Positions 35,493 through 45,392 are shown, counted from the first letter of the stretch. The stretch: DNA of 64,000 nt from Cytophagales bacterium (GCA_004293905.1 RDZE01000018.1:1-64000); one strand, 5' to 3'. Notes: a model not told the origin generated them from the letters alone. Numbers and translations are program-made.

Positions 35493-36464
35493 TTAACTTT
35501 GTTTGATAAGTGTCTTGCCTAATTGTAAGGCTATATTTTTGAGCATATCTTCGGTCATACGGTTCAGGTCGTATTGTGGTTGCCATTGCCACTCTTGGCG
35601 TGCGCGGCTATCGTCAAGTGAGCGAGGCCAACTATCGGCGATGGCTTGTCTGTGGTCAGGAGCATATTGTATGCTAAAAGCAGGTTGGAGCTTTTGAATG
35701 GCTTGTGCTACTTCTTTGGGCGAAAAACTCATAGCTCCTAAATTGTAAGCAGTACGCGTTTGTATTTTGTCATATTCAGCTTCCATCAGTTCTATAGTAC
35801 CTCTTACGGCATCGGGCATATACATCATAGGTAAATAGGTATTTTCGCTAAGGAAGCAGGTATATTGATTTTCTTGAATGGCTTTGAAATAGATATCTAC
35901 GGCATAGTCTGTGGTGCCGCCACCGGGCAGGGTTTTATAGCTAATCAAGCCGGGATAGCGCAGGCTTCTTACATCTAATCCATATTTTTGAAAATAGTAT
36001 TGCGCCCATAACTCGCCTGTTAATTTACTGATACCATAGACTGTGTTGGGGTGCATGATAGTATCTTGTTGGGTATTTTCTTTGGGGGTATTTGTTCCAA
36101 ATGCAGCAATGGAACTGGGGAAATAAATCTTGTTTAGTTTTTTTTCGCGCCCAATTTCTAATACATTGAGTAGGCTATCCATATTAATTTTCCAAGTGCT
36201 GAGTGGCATTTGTTCGCCTTTGGCAGAGAGGATGGCTGCAAGATGATATATTTGTGTTATTTGGTATTTTTCTACTATTTTGGCAAGGTCTTGGGATTGT
36301 GTGGTATCTAAATTTTCGAAAAGAGCATCGGGAGGAAGTTGGTCGCTGCGACGTATATCTGAAAAAATAACAGCATTATTGCCGTGTATATTTTGGAGGG
36401 CTATGCCTAACTCCGTACCTAACTGACCACAAGCACCCGTAATCAGAATTGAGTCTTTTTTCAT
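35493..36464 (-). CDS. NAD-dependent L-threonine 3-dehydrogenase, epimerase type
   Basis: Oxidises L-threonine to 2-amino-3-ketobutyrate. It is 323 residues of an extended short-chain dehydrogenase: the NAD motif is ITGACGQLGTELG, and the catalytic Tyr143 and Lys147 are in YGISKLTG. The stretch RYPGLISYKTLPGGGTTDYA is characteristic of the epimerase-like threonine dehydrogenases rather than sugar epimerases. The partner ligase kbl is not nearby. A nucleotide-sugar epimerase is the less likely alternative. Confidence 0.85.
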   Translation of the reverse strand: MKKDSILITGACGQLGTELGIALQNIHGNNAVIFSDIRRSDQLPPDALFENLDTTQSQDLAKIVEKYQITQIYHLAAILSAKGEQMPLSTWKINMDSLLNVLEIGREKKLNKIYFPSSIAAFGTNTPKENTQQDTIMHPNTVYGISKLTGELWAQYYFQKYGLDVRSLRYPGLISYKTLPGGGTTDYAVDIYFKAIQENQYTCFLSENTYLPMMYMPDAVRGTIELMEAEYDKIQTRTAYNLGAMSFSPKEVAQAIQKLQPAFSIQYAPDHRQAIADSWPRSLDDSRARQEWQWQPQYDLNRMTEDMLKNIALQLGKTLIKQS

Positions 36465-36554
36465 GGATAGAGGAGGGTTTTGTTGTTGATAAATGCATAA
36501 AATGATAACTACAAAGGTAGGAATTTTGCCTTATTTTTTTATTATAAAAAGAAA

Positions 36555-36582
36555 AAACACTCCTTTTGTATAAAGAGTGTTT
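36555..36582 (-). terminator. Terminator of the 188-residue secreted-protein gene
   Basis: AAACACTC pairs with GAGTGTTT around a short loop, and on the minus strand the stem is followed by a run of T. Confidence 0.65.
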
Positions 36583-36609
36583 CTTGTTGAATATAAAATA
36601 TCGCTTTTT

Positions 36610-37176
36610 TTAGAATTTTTCTTCTTTTACTTTGCCTTTGGTACATAGTTCTAAGGCGTGGTAACAGGCTTTCACAAATCGTTCGGCTATTTCTTTGTCT
36701 GAGAGGTAAATAGCAGTTGCGTTGTCTTTCTCTTTGGAGTATTGTTTTTTGTTTTCTTTTATTTTGTTTTTGTCGTTATAGGTTCTAAATTCTATAGCAT
36801 AATAAAGTTCTTTTTTCTTGGTTTGCATGTTACCCTCTATGGTTACAAGGTTGATTTCGGTGATGTCTTTAAGGTCAAATTTGATTTTATAGGTACGTGG
36901 TTTGCTTCCTTTTCCTTTTTCGGGGTCGTCATAGAAGCGTTCGCTTACTTCATAAAACCAAGTACATTTGCTTGAGCCTACATAAAATTTGGCATCGAAA
37001 AATTCATTTTCGCCTCTGAAGTAGTATTTGAAATTGCCAAACTCTTTTACTTTGCCCTCAATCCACTCGATGGTTTCTTTTTTATCGGCATCATTGTCTG
37101 TTTGGGCGTATGTTTTTTGGCTAAGGTTGATGAGTAAAGAAAGTGCAATGAAGCTGTAAGTATATATTTTTTTCAT
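36610..37176 (-). CDS. Secreted protein of unknown function
   Basis: 188 residues with a signal peptide (MKKIYTYSFIALSLLINLSQKTYAQ) and a basic, Lys/Tyr-rich mature part that alternates predicted strands and ends in a charged helix with Cys residues (ACYHALELCTKG). No family recognised. It has its own terminator and lies alone between ispG/threonine dehydrogenase and tig. Confidence 0.7.
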   Translation of the reverse strand: MKKIYTYSFIALSLLINLSQKTYAQTDNDADKKETIEWIEGKVKEFGNFKYYFRGENEFFDAKFYVGSSKCTWFYEVSERFYDDPEKGKGSKPRTYKIKFDLKDITEINLVTIEGNMQTKKKELYYAIEFRTYNDKNKIKENKKQYSKEKDNATAIYLSDKEIAERFVKACYHALELCTKGKVKEEKF

Positions 37177-37245
37177 GAGATTCTCTATTTTTTATGTGGG
37201 TATACTTTTGTATAGGTTGCTAAGTTACAAGAAAGGTTAAAAAAA

Positions 37246-37289
37246 AATCTGTATGCACTTCTTTTTTTGATAGGGAGGGCATACAGATT
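37246..37289 (-). terminator. Terminator of tig
   Basis: An 11-bp perfect stem, AATCTGTATGC (37246-37256) with GCATACAGATT (37279-37289), with T/A runs on both sides. Confidence 0.8.
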
Positions 37290-37314
37290 GATTTTTTTGT
37301 AGTGCAATAAATAT

Positions 37315-38745
37315 TTATTGTTCTTCTATTGTGGCTACGTTGTCTTCTTTGATGAGTGATTTTTCGAATTCTCTTATTTCTTTGACCGTTTTTTCTACTA
37401 AAGTTTCAAAATCGGCTACTGTAATAGTCGTTTTGGGCTTCTCTGACGATTCGTAGAGTTTATCGCTCACTTGTGTTTCTTGCAGGCGAGAGTAGATTTG
37501 TTGGAAGTTGCTTGTGTTTTCTTGTTTATAGAGATAATTTTGTACAAATTCGTCAATCTGACCCAATAAGTTATATTGTCCAGTACGTTGTATTTGTTCA
37601 AAAATCATATTGCGTGCTTCAGTTTCTACATTTGCAGTTTCTATTTTGATTTCGTATTGTTCTGCTAATTTACGTCTGATGAGCGACCATTTGGTTTCGC
37701 GTGCAAAAGAGTCATATTCTCTTTCTATGTCTTCTTTGGCTACTTTTTCTTCATTGATGGTGTAGAGCCATTCTTTGAGAAATTCGTGAGGGAGTTGCAA
37801 AGATGTTTTCTCAATGAGTTCTTGTTTGATTTGTATAGAGAAGAAATATTTACTTTCGCGCTCATAGTTTTCGGTGATTTGCGCAGTTATTTTTTCTTTG
37901 AATGCTTCCTCAGTTGTTACTTCTTCGCCAAAGGTAGAGGTGTAAAGTTCTTCATTGAGCTCGGGTAGTAGGAAGCGGTCTATCGTTTCTACCTCAAATT
38001 CGTATTCTCCTTCCATCGTGGCAAGCTCTTCGGGAGTATTAGCACCAACAATGTAATGAGCTATATTTTTGATTTCTTCTCTGGCAAACCAATCGGCTAT
38101 ATTTTTTACATCTATATTGATTTTGCTACCTTTTTGCAAGCCTACAAACCTATCTTTGAACTCTTCTTTGAGGTCTTTGGAAGGCATAAAGAAGGGTTTT
38201 TCTTCAGCATTATTTTCTTCAGTTGTTATTTTTCGGAGCTTACCCATCAAAGAGTCATCTTTTTCGGAGGTTTCTACGGGTTCTCTTTTCCCTCTTGATT
38301 GACGAATTTCGTCTATCGATTTTTGTATGTTTTCTTCGGTTACTGTTATCTCATAACGAGGTGTAGTGAGGTTATGTAAAGAGATTTCAAAATCGGGGTA
38401 AGTACCTATTTTAAATTGAAATACAAAATCTTTTTGGTTGTCCCAATCTATGTTTGGAGTTTCGCTGTAGGGGATAGGGTCGCCTACATATTGTATTTTA
38501 TTGTCGCGAAGATATTCAGTGAGTTTATCTTGAAGTTTTCTGATTACAGTATCCATCAGAACGCTTTTTCCATATAATTTTTTGATGAGTGGGAGAGGTG
38601 CCTTTCCAGGTCTATAGCCTTTCATCTGAACAGATTTGGCGTAGTTTTTTATTGTACTTTCTACTTCTGTTTGGTAGTCGTTTTCTTGGGCTGTGCAGGT
38701 AAGCACTGCAGAAAATTCATCTTTTTGGTCTAATACAAACTCCAA
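37315..38745 (-). CDS. tig: Trigger factor
   Basis: A ribosome-associated chaperone at the tunnel exit. The N-terminal ribosome-binding signature is KGYRPGKAPLPLIKKLYG (about 42-59), and a long helical C-terminal arm domain makes up the second half. The middle PPIase (FKBP) domain is poorly conserved: only VGLQKGSKINIDV is FKBP-like, so isomerase activity is doubtful. At 476 residues it has normal length. The start is TTG at 38745, the only reasonable start upstream of the conserved region. Confidence 0.9.
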   Translation of the reverse strand: MEFVLDQKDEFSAVLTCTAQENDYQTEVESTIKNYAKSVQMKGYRPGKAPLPLIKKLYGKSVLMDTVIRKLQDKLTEYLRDNKIQYVGDPIPYSETPNIDWDNQKDFVFQFKIGTYPDFEISLHNLTTPRYEITVTEENIQKSIDEIRQSRGKREPVETSEKDDSLMGKLRKITTEENNAEEKPFFMPSKDLKEEFKDRFVGLQKGSKINIDVKNIADWFAREEIKNIAHYIVGANTPEELATMEGEYEFEVETIDRFLLPELNEELYTSTFGEEVTTEEAFKEKITAQITENYERESKYFFSIQIKQELIEKTSLQLPHEFLKEWLYTINEEKVAKEDIEREYDSFARETKWSLIRRKLAEQYEIKIETANVETEARNMIFEQIQRTGQYNLLGQIDEFVQNYLYKQENTSNFQQIYSRLQETQVSDKLYESSEKPKTTITVADFETLVEKTVKEIREFEKSLIKEDNVATIEEQ

Positions 38746-38877
38746 GGTTATAAATAATTTTAGTGTTTATAAAAAAAAGTATTAAAAATCTTTATCTTTA
38801 AACCCAAATATTGTTTTAGTTAGTTAATAGTATAGAGGTAAAAATATTGGGGTAGGAATGTTTTTTCTAAAAAAAAG

Positions 38878-38959
38878 TGCGGATAGAGGGAGTCGAACCC
38901 CCACACCTTGCGGCGTTAGATCCTAAGTCTAATGCGTCTACCAATTCCGCCATATCCGC
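38878..38959 (-). tRNA. tRNA-Leu (anticodon TAG)
   Basis: 82 nt. The acceptor stem GCGGATA/TATCCGC, D-arm with GGTAGACGC, a 5-bp anticodon stem TTAGA/TCTAA around loop CTTAGGA, a long variable arm typical of tRNA-Leu, and the T-loop GTTCGACTCC are all visible. The discriminator base is A. The 3' CCA is not encoded: the sequence runs into C and then eight T, which may act as terminator. Confidence 0.95.
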
Positions 38960-38980
38960 ATAATTATTGGTAATGGAGTG

Positions 38981-38988
38981 CAAAAGTA
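38981..38988 (-). promoter_or_regulatory. -7 element of tRNA-Leu
   Basis: On the minus strand TACTTTTG, about 21 bases before the tRNA 5' end, with a weaker TTGG-type -33 box 19 bases upstream. Confidence 0.5.
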
Positions 38989-39094
38989 GATACTTTTTTT
39001 TGATATTCCAATTTTTTTTATTACTTTGTATCAAATAAATAGCAAAATATTTTTATATGCTTGAAAATCAACAAGATAAATATGTGGGAAAGTT

Positions 39095-41347
39095 ATGGAA
39101 GAAACTATAGATATTGCCGCTGAGAACAAAGAAATCGTAAGACGCTATAGACGTTTGTACCGTCAAATTCGCCCTTACTTTCAGCAAGGAGATGCCAAAT
39201 TGATACGCAAGGCTTTTAACACTGCCTTGAATGCACACAAAGATGTAAGACGAAAATCGGGAGAGCCCTATATTTTTCATCCTATTGCAGTAGCTCAAAT
39301 TGTAGTAGAGGAAATCAACTTAGGACCTACGGCTGTAGCTGCCGCCTTACTGCACGATGTGGTAGAAGATACAGATACCAATATTCAGGAGATAGAGAGC
39401 AGTTTTGGTGAAAATGTAGCTCGGTTGGTAGATGGAGTAACGAAACTACCAAAATCGGAAAAAGATTTTAGTAGTAATACTTCGCAACAAGCAGAGAATT
39501 TTCGTAAAATGCTTCTTGCCATGTCTGACGATGTGCGTATTATTATGATTAAATTAGCAGATAGGCTTCACAACATGCGCACGCTTGAGAGTATGTCGCG
39601 CAAACAACAGCTTAAAATAGCTTCCGAAACCATGTACATTTACGCGCCCATAGCGCATAGATTAGGGCTTTATAAAATCAAATCGGAATTGGAAGACCTT
39701 TATTTGAAATATACACACGAAAGCGTGTACCGCGAAATCGCTTATAAGCTCAGAAGAACACGTGTACAACGCGATAAATTTATCAAGGAGTTTATCACAC
39801 CTATTGAAAAAGCACTTGGCGAGCACGGTTTTGTAGCCTCTATTTTTGGGCGTCCGAAGTCGATTTACTCTATCTATAATAAAATGAGAAAACAAAATAT
39901 TCCTTTTGAGGAAATTTATGACTTGTTTGCAATTAGAATAGTGTTAGAATCGGAATCTTACCGCGAAAAATCAGATTGTTGGAGGGTTTATTCTTTGGTA
40001 ACAGACTTTTATCGTCCTAATACTGACCGTCTACGCGATTGGATCAGTACGCCCCGTAGCAATGGTTATGAGTCGTTGCATACTACTGTGATGGGCAATG
40101 ATGGCAAATGGGTAGAAGTGCAAATAAGAACAAGACGCATGGACGAAATAGCGGAAAAAGGCTATGCTGCACATTGGAAATACAAGGAGCAAAATTTTTC
40201 GCAAAAACCCGGTAGGAAGCCATTCCAATCGCATGAGGCGGGGCTTGATGCTTGGCTGAAAATGGTCAGAGAGTTGCGAGAAACCAATGAAAAAAATGGC
40301 ATGGATGCCTTAGAATTTATCAATGAATTTCGGTCTAATTTTTTTAATGAAGAAGTATTTGTTTTTACTCCCAAAGGCGACCTCAAAACCTTGCCCTTGG
40401 GCGCAACTACTTTAGATTTTGCCTTCGATATTCACTCTGAAGTAGGTTATCAATGTTTGGGCGCAAAAATTAATCAGAAATTAGTACCCATCAACTACAC
40501 CTTGCACAATGGCGACCAAGTAGAGATTATTACCTCGAAGAAGCAAAAACCCAATGCTGATTGGCTTAAATTTGTGATTACGACCAAAGCCCGCACCAAA
40601 ATCAACGATTATTTGAAGAATGAAGTCAAGGTTTTTGCCCAAAAAGGAAAAGATATATTGATTAAAAAACTCAAAAAATATGACATAGAGTTAGATAATG
40701 ATTTGATTCATCATCTTAGAATTTATTTTCAGAATAAAAATGTAAATAATATTTATGTAAACATTGCTAAAAATATTATTTCTCTGCATCAAATTGTTAC
40801 TTTTAAGACTTGGTTCAAAAACAAAGACAAAGAACGCGAAAAAGAGAAAAAACCTCAAAAAACAGACGAAAATGCACCTATACCTACTCCAAAACCTGTA
40901 GATACTTTAGTAGTAGGCGATACCATTAATTTGCTTTATGAGTTAGCCCCTTGTTGTAATCCTATACCTGGTGATGATATTTTTGGCTTCACAACCATCA
41001 AAAATGGTATCAGAATTCATCGTACTGACTGCCCCAATGCAACAAGCATGCTCTCAAAATATGGACATAGGGTAGTAAAAGCAATTTGGAAATCGCAGGA
41101 AACCACTTCTTTTTTGGTAGATTTAAAAGTAGTAGGTACAGACCGTATCGGTTTGGTGCGCGACTTAACAAGGGTTATTTCGAGTAATTTGAAAATCAAC
41201 ATTGCATCGCTTAATTTTAACACGCACGAAGGTATTTTTGAAGGGCTTATAGGGCTTTATGTACACGATGTTTCGCATTTGGAAAATTTGAGAAAAAAAA
41301 TGGCTAAAATAGAAGGAATTGTAAGCATAGAAAGAGAAGATAAATAA
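39095..41347 (+). CDS. Bifunctional (p)ppGpp synthetase/hydrolase (Rel/SpoT)
   Basis: Makes and degrades the stringent-response alarmone. The hydrolase HD domain is intact: His62 (FHPIAVAQI), His87-Asp88 (LLHDVVEDTDT). The synthetase domain shows YDLFAIRIVLES and STPRSNGYESLHTTV. Its loop reads RLRDW, close to the RxKD type found in bifunctional enzymes. TGS (about 395-455) and ACT (about 670-750) domains follow. It is 750 residues and complete. It may be co-transcribed with the next gene, which also has its own -7 box. Confidence 0.95.
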   Translation: MEETIDIAAENKEIVRRYRRLYRQIRPYFQQGDAKLIRKAFNTALNAHKDVRRKSGEPYIFHPIAVAQIVVEEINLGPTAVAAALLHDVVEDTDTNIQEIESSFGENVARLVDGVTKLPKSEKDFSSNTSQQAENFRKMLLAMSDDVRIIMIKLADRLHNMRTLESMSRKQQLKIASETMYIYAPIAHRLGLYKIKSELEDLYLKYTHESVYREIAYKLRRTRVQRDKFIKEFITPIEKALGEHGFVASIFGRPKSIYSIYNKMRKQNIPFEEIYDLFAIRIVLESESYREKSDCWRVYSLVTDFYRPNTDRLRDWISTPRSNGYESLHTTVMGNDGKWVEVQIRTRRMDEIAEKGYAAHWKYKEQNFSQKPGRKPFQSHEAGLDAWLKMVRELRETNEKNGMDALEFINEFRSNFFNEEVFVFTPKGDLKTLPLGATTLDFAFDIHSEVGYQCLGAKINQKLVPINYTLHNGDQVEIITSKKQKPNADWLKFVITTKARTKINDYLKNEVKVFAQKGKDILIKKLKKYDIELDNDLIHHLRIYFQNKNVNNIYVNIAKNIISLHQIVTFKTWFKNKDKEREKEKKPQKTDENAPIPTPKPVDTLVVGDTINLLYELAPCCNPIPGDDIFGFTTIKNGIRIHRTDCPNATSMLSKYGHRVVKAIWKSQETTSFLVDLKVVGTDRIGLVRDLTRVISSNLKINIASLNFNTHEGIFEGLIGLYVHDVSHLENLRKKMAKIEGIVSIEREDK

Positions 41348-41355
41348 GAATATTG

Positions 41356-41363
41356 TACTTTTG
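41356..41363 (+). promoter_or_regulatory. -7 element of the 218-residue protein gene
   Basis: TACTTTTG, directly after the rel stop and seven bases before ATG 41371. This favours that ATG over an upstream TTG and implies a very short leader. Confidence 0.45.
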
Positions 41364-41370
41364 GGCTGAT

Positions 41371-42027
41371 ATGCTAACTCCAGAAGAAAAAAACAATCTT
41401 TTTAGTCTTTTGCAAAGCCCTGATGAAGGCATTGTGCGGCTCGGGTTGCAAATGATCAGAACCATGCAGTTGTCTACAAATATGACAACAATATGCCAAG
41501 ATTTGGCTTATTTTATTCCTATTGTAAATGCATTTAGCTATGACGATGAAGCCATACCTTACTCTGCAAAAACATTTGTAGAATATTTTGGGAATAAGAC
41601 TGAAATTTCTGATGAGTTTTTACAAATATTAGGAATCATCAATCAAACCATACCATTGTTATTGCCTCATATTCGTTGGAGTGATGAAAAAATAGGCACT
41701 CATAATAAAAAATTTTTACTCTGCCACTTTGCCGCAGACAGCTTTAGTATAGTAGAAGCTGATAACCTCTACGAATTGCTTAAAGAATATGTATACAAAT
41801 TCATAGAACGTCAATGGGGGGGTACTTTTGAGGAATCCTTAGAACTTCCTTTTCATTTTATTGATAGACAAGAAAAATATAAGCAAGACCTGTATATGAA
41901 AAGCTACCTTATTCCTTATTTAACAAAGACAGGAAGAGGTAATTATCAACACCTAATTTGTGCATGGAGTGCTGCTCCTCCCTATCACGAAGATGCCTTA
42001 GCCATTTTGTTCAAAAATGAGAACTAA
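41371..42027 (+). CDS. Hypothetical protein (218 residues)
   Basis: No family recognised. It is a soluble, helical protein. Its N-terminal part (LTPEEKNNLFSLLQSPDEGIV, then LGLQMIRTMQ) looks like a HEAT/leucine-rich helical motif of the kind seen in Bacteroidota proteins of unknown function, and the C-terminal half has several aromatic residues. The ATG at 41371 is preferred because the TTG at 41353 overlaps a promoter element. Confidence 0.65.
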   Translation: MLTPEEKNNLFSLLQSPDEGIVRLGLQMIRTMQLSTNMTTICQDLAYFIPIVNAFSYDDEAIPYSAKTFVEYFGNKTEISDEFLQILGIINQTIPLLLPHIRWSDEKIGTHNKKFLLCHFAADSFSIVEADNLYELLKEYVYKFIERQWGGTFEESLELPFHFIDRQEKYKQDLYMKSYLIPYLTKTGRGNYQHLICAWSAAPPYHEDALAILFKNEN

Positions 42028-42115
42028 GGAATTTTTTGGTTATAAATTTTGTAAACTTTAATAGCAACCTAATCTGCCTTAACAACCTAAACATTATTAT
42101 TTTAAAGCTGCAATT

Positions 42116-42619
42116 ATGAACATATTGGCACAAAGAGCAATAGAACAACTAAAAACACAAGTAGTACCAATTCTTACACAGATTAAAAGCGAAGAATATC
42201 AGTGGCAAAATAACCTACAAAGCCCCATAGGGAAGCATATCAGACACGTAATAGAGTTTTATCAAGTATTGCTCTTAGGTATTCCTACTGCTGTGGTCAA
42301 TTATGACCAAAGAAAAAGAGAGCCTGCCATAGAAAAAGACCCTTTGTATGCGCTTTATACTATAGAGAATATCATTACAAGACTTTATGAAGCCGTACAA
42401 ATACCCACAGAATGGGTACTTATTACTCAGGAGTGTGGCGAAGATATTAGGATTGCGACCAACTTCGAAAGAGAGTTGCTTTATATCATAGAACATACAG
42501 TACATCACTTAGCGATTATCAAACATAGTTTAGACCAGCATTTCGAGCATATCATATTGCCCGAAGGTTTTGGGGTAGCTACTTCTACCTTACAAAATAT
42601 GAAAATGAGTACAAAATAA
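42116..42619 (+). CDS. DinB-superfamily protein
   Basis: 167 residues of a four-helix-bundle fold. A probable metal triad is formed by His44 (KHIRHVIEFY), His127 and His131 (EHTVHHLAIIK), which is the DinB/YfiT arrangement. Such proteins are thiol-dependent metalloenzymes or damage-inducible proteins; the specific role is unknown. The next gene follows after four bases. Confidence 0.78.
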   Translation: MNILAQRAIEQLKTQVVPILTQIKSEEYQWQNNLQSPIGKHIRHVIEFYQVLLLGIPTAVVNYDQRKREPAIEKDPLYALYTIENIITRLYEAVQIPTEWVLITQECGEDIRIATNFERELLYIIEHTVHHLAIIKHSLDQHFEHIILPEGFGVATSTLQNMKMSTK

Positions 42620-42623
42620 CCCT

Positions 42624-43040
42624 ATGCAAAACTTTACTATTCAAGAAGAAAAACTCCGCAACGAACTTTTAGGCAATAGGTACATTCCTGCTACTGAAAA
42701 TACATTGCCAACTATAGCGGTCTATTACTGCAATGCCAATACACTTTTTCTAAAAGAAGAAGATGAGCTCTTTCTGACCAAAATACTCAAAGCCGTTAAT
42801 ACTAAACTTTCGCAGATAAAACTCATTAACACAAATAAAATGCCTGTCATTGTGATAGATGCAAAGATTAAAAAGCATATATTTTTGGGCATAACACCAT
42901 CAGAAATTCCAATAGAAGGGTTGCAATACTATCAAATAAAACAAAACGTGCTTTGTGCTGATACCCTTCAGACAATAGCTCAAGATACTACACTGAAGAA
43001 GGAATTTTGGAATGCCCTCAAACAACTTTTTGAACTATGA
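42624..43040 (+). CDS. Hypothetical protein (138 residues)
   Basis: No firm family. It is a mixed alpha/beta, soluble protein with a central VIVIDAKIKKHIFLGITPSE stretch. It faintly recalls small clamp-loader or psi-like proteins, too weakly for a call. It is separated by 4 bp from the DinB-like gene, so the two are probably an operon. Its 3' end overlaps the convergent SulP gene by 6 bp. Confidence 0.65.
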   Translation: MQNFTIQEEKLRNELLGNRYIPATENTLPTIAVYYCNANTLFLKEEDELFLTKILKAVNTKLSQIKLINTNKMPVIVIDAKIKKHIFLGITPSEIPIEGLQYYQIKQNVLCADTLQTIAQDTTLKKEFWNALKQLFEL

Positions 43041-45368
43041 GAGCAAACCCAATTGCAAATGCTCATGATAGTCAGGGACAGATTTTTTCTCTAAAATAAT
43101 ATCTATAAAATTTTGTATAAAAATCATAGCATCTTCAATGTCTATTTTCTGCAATACATCTCTACGTGAATAAACAAGCATTTTTTCGTTCTTGTATTCT
43201 ATGTTATATATTCTTTCACTATCCAAGAGTTGCAAAATAGGCTTTTTGAAAAAAACGCGAATAGGGTGGTCTTGCCCTACTAATGAGTAATATTCAGAAA
43301 ACTTTTTATCATCTTCAAAATCTACATCTTGAAAACCCATTGCTTGGTAAAGTTTATCTAAAAAACTTTCTCGCTCAAGTCTGAATTCGGGAATCTCAAT
43401 AGGGAAATCGCTCAATAAAAAGATAGAAATTTTTTGACTCTGCTCGCTCATTCTGATACCTTTGTAGAGCAAAACATCTGAAAACTCTATACTTACGCCA
43501 TGGTACTTGGTTTTAAAGCGGTTTTCGCGGTATTTAATCTGAAAACCATTAGCAAACTGAAAACTGCGAAGCCTATTGCCATCATACACTATATTACTAC
43601 GCATTTTCACGTTGTAGCTTGCTGCAAAAGAAAGAATATCTACTTGTCGCTCACTAAGAAGGCTTTCTACTTCTACTTCATGGCGTTTTTTAGGCTTATT
43701 TTTTCGTTCTAGAGCTCTTTTTTCACGTTCCGTATAACGATTTATTTTCTCCCAAGTCGATATTTCATCACTTGGCAATATGCGTGTCGCTAAAGGGTGT
43801 TTAGAGAGAGAAACATGGTCATCTAAACCTTGTATTTCTATGCCATACTCTAATTTTGAACTGTACTCATATTGGTATAACAATTCCATAAAGCTATAAG
43901 TAACTAAAGGGCTTTTCTGGAAATCGATGTATACTTGACAGTTAGATGGTAGTTTTTTGAGCTTTTGTTCTAAGACTAAAAAAGCCGATGCGACACTATC
44001 GCTCCTTATTTTGAGCGTGATGCGGTCGCCAAAATTGACTTCTTTCAATTCTAATGTAAAGAAAGAACGGAGTGTTGCACCCATCAACCAATAAGTAAAG
44101 TAAACTACCAATACGCTGACAAAGATAGCCAATAAAAACGAACTGCTAAGTGCTATCAGAAAGGCAATAACGAAAAAAAGTAACTGCTCACGCCCAATAG
44201 CATAAATATCGCGGACGAGGCGTGGAGAAAGCATACGATACGAAGTATAAAGCATAATCACGGCTAAAATACTGATTGGTATGCCAATGTTAAATGTTGC
44301 CAATACAAAATAAATCATAAGAGAGAATAAGGCTGCATAGAAAGACGACCATTTAGAATGAGCATTGTTGTTTATGTTGCCTGTGCTTCTGAGCATAGTC
44401 GTAACCATAGGCATTGCCCCAATAATACCCCCAATGATGTTGCCAATGCCTATTAAAATCATTTCATTGTCATTGCTCACAATGCGTCTATAAGGGTCTA
44501 AGGCATTGACCGAGCGAATGTTAATAAGACTTTCGAGAGAGGTGATAGTAAGGAGTGTAAGAGTAAAAATCCAAAAGTTGAAGTCTAATAACAACCAAAA
44601 ATCTATCAGATAGGCTTGTGCAAATATTTTTTCGCTATGATAAGGCAAATACAACAGCCAAGTACTATGGATTTGTTGCCAATCTAAATAATTAACAGCT
44701 GCAATACCAACAATAAATATCAAGGAAACCGAAGAAAGAAAAGCACTTTTAGAAAATCGCTCGTGAAATATCAAAGGTACAAATACAATAGCCAATAAGA
44801 ACAAGGAAAAAAGCATACTTTCTATTTGTGCCAAATGCCCTGTAATATATTCAGGATAATCTAACAACAAATGCAGTGTAGTATAACGAGGCGGAATATC
44901 GCTCCAAATATAGTACAAAGTACGCGAAAAAATCATCAGCCCGCAAGCTGCCAATAAGCCATAGACAATGGTGTCGGGAAATAAATTTTTGAACCTTGCC
45001 AACCTAAAAAAACCTATCAATACCTGAAAAATACCTATCATAAACACAGAAGTAAGAATAGACACAATGAGCTTGCCTGTATCTTCGGTAGGTAAATGAT
45101 AATGTGCCAAAAGTAACATAGCAGTTACAGTAGTAGAAGGTCCCTTAACGCTCAATGTAGAAGGGCTTAGCCAAACCAAAAGCAGACCACTAATACAAAC
45201 TGTGAGCAGACCACTTTGAAGGGGAAGCCCACTGATAAAGGCTAAACTGAGTATATAAGGGATATTGTTCAGACTTACTGCTAAACCTGCCCAAATGTCA
45301 GCTTTCCAATGACGGAAAAAACCTTTTAGACCTTCGGAAGGGAGTTCAATAATATTGGGTTGTAACAT
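43035..45368 (-). CDS. SulP-family anion permease with STAS and extra C-terminal domain
   Basis: 777 residues from the Met at 45368 (MLQPNIIELP). The N-terminal half has about twelve to fourteen helices with SulP motifs (AGLAVSLNNIPYILSLAFIS, SVKGPSTTVTAMLLL, GNIIGGIIGAMPMVTTMLRS). A STAS domain (about 520-600) contains QVYIDFQKSPLVTYSFMELL. A further 200 residues (about 600-777) contain a soluble domain with DFPIEIPEFRLERE and FEDDKKFSEYYSLVGQDH, unusual for SulP. The substrate (sulfate, bicarbonate or another anion) is not predictable. The frame open to 45671 upstream is not coding. Confidence 0.88.
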   Translation of the reverse strand: MLQPNIIELPSEGLKGFFRHWKADIWAGLAVSLNNIPYILSLAFISGLPLQSGLLTVCISGLLLVWLSPSTLSVKGPSTTVTAMLLLAHYHLPTEDTGKLIVSILTSVFMIGIFQVLIGFFRLARFKNLFPDTIVYGLLAACGLMIFSRTLYYIWSDIPPRYTTLHLLLDYPEYITGHLAQIESMLFSLFLLAIVFVPLIFHERFSKSAFLSSVSLIFIVGIAAVNYLDWQQIHSTWLLYLPYHSEKIFAQAYLIDFWLLLDFNFWIFTLTLLTITSLESLINIRSVNALDPYRRIVSNDNEMILIGIGNIIGGIIGAMPMVTTMLRSTGNINNNAHSKWSSFYAALFSLMIYFVLATFNIGIPISILAVIMLYTSYRMLSPRLVRDIYAIGREQLLFFVIAFLIALSSSFLLAIFVSVLVVYFTYWLMGATLRSFFTLELKEVNFGDRITLKIRSDSVASAFLVLEQKLKKLPSNCQVYIDFQKSPLVTYSFMELLYQYEYSSKLEYGIEIQGLDDHVSLSKHPLATRILPSDEISTWEKINRYTEREKRALERKNKPKKRHEVEVESLLSERQVDILSFAASYNVKMRSNIVYDGNRLRSFQFANGFQIKYRENRFKTKYHGVSIEFSDVLLYKGIRMSEQSQKISIFLLSDFPIEIPEFRLERESFLDKLYQAMGFQDVDFEDDKKFSEYYSLVGQDHPIRVFFKKPILQLLDSERIYNIEYKNEKMLVYSRRDVLQKIDIEDAMIFIQNFIDIILEKKSVPDYHEHLQLGLLS

Positions 45369-45392
45369 ATAGACTATAGACTTATGAAGCAA

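Larger units (their letters stand above)
38746..39094. other. 349-bp region between tig and the Rel/SpoT gene
   Basis: It contains only the tRNA-Leu gene with its -7 box, and AT-rich flanks for tig and rel. No further gene was seen. Confidence 0.7.
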
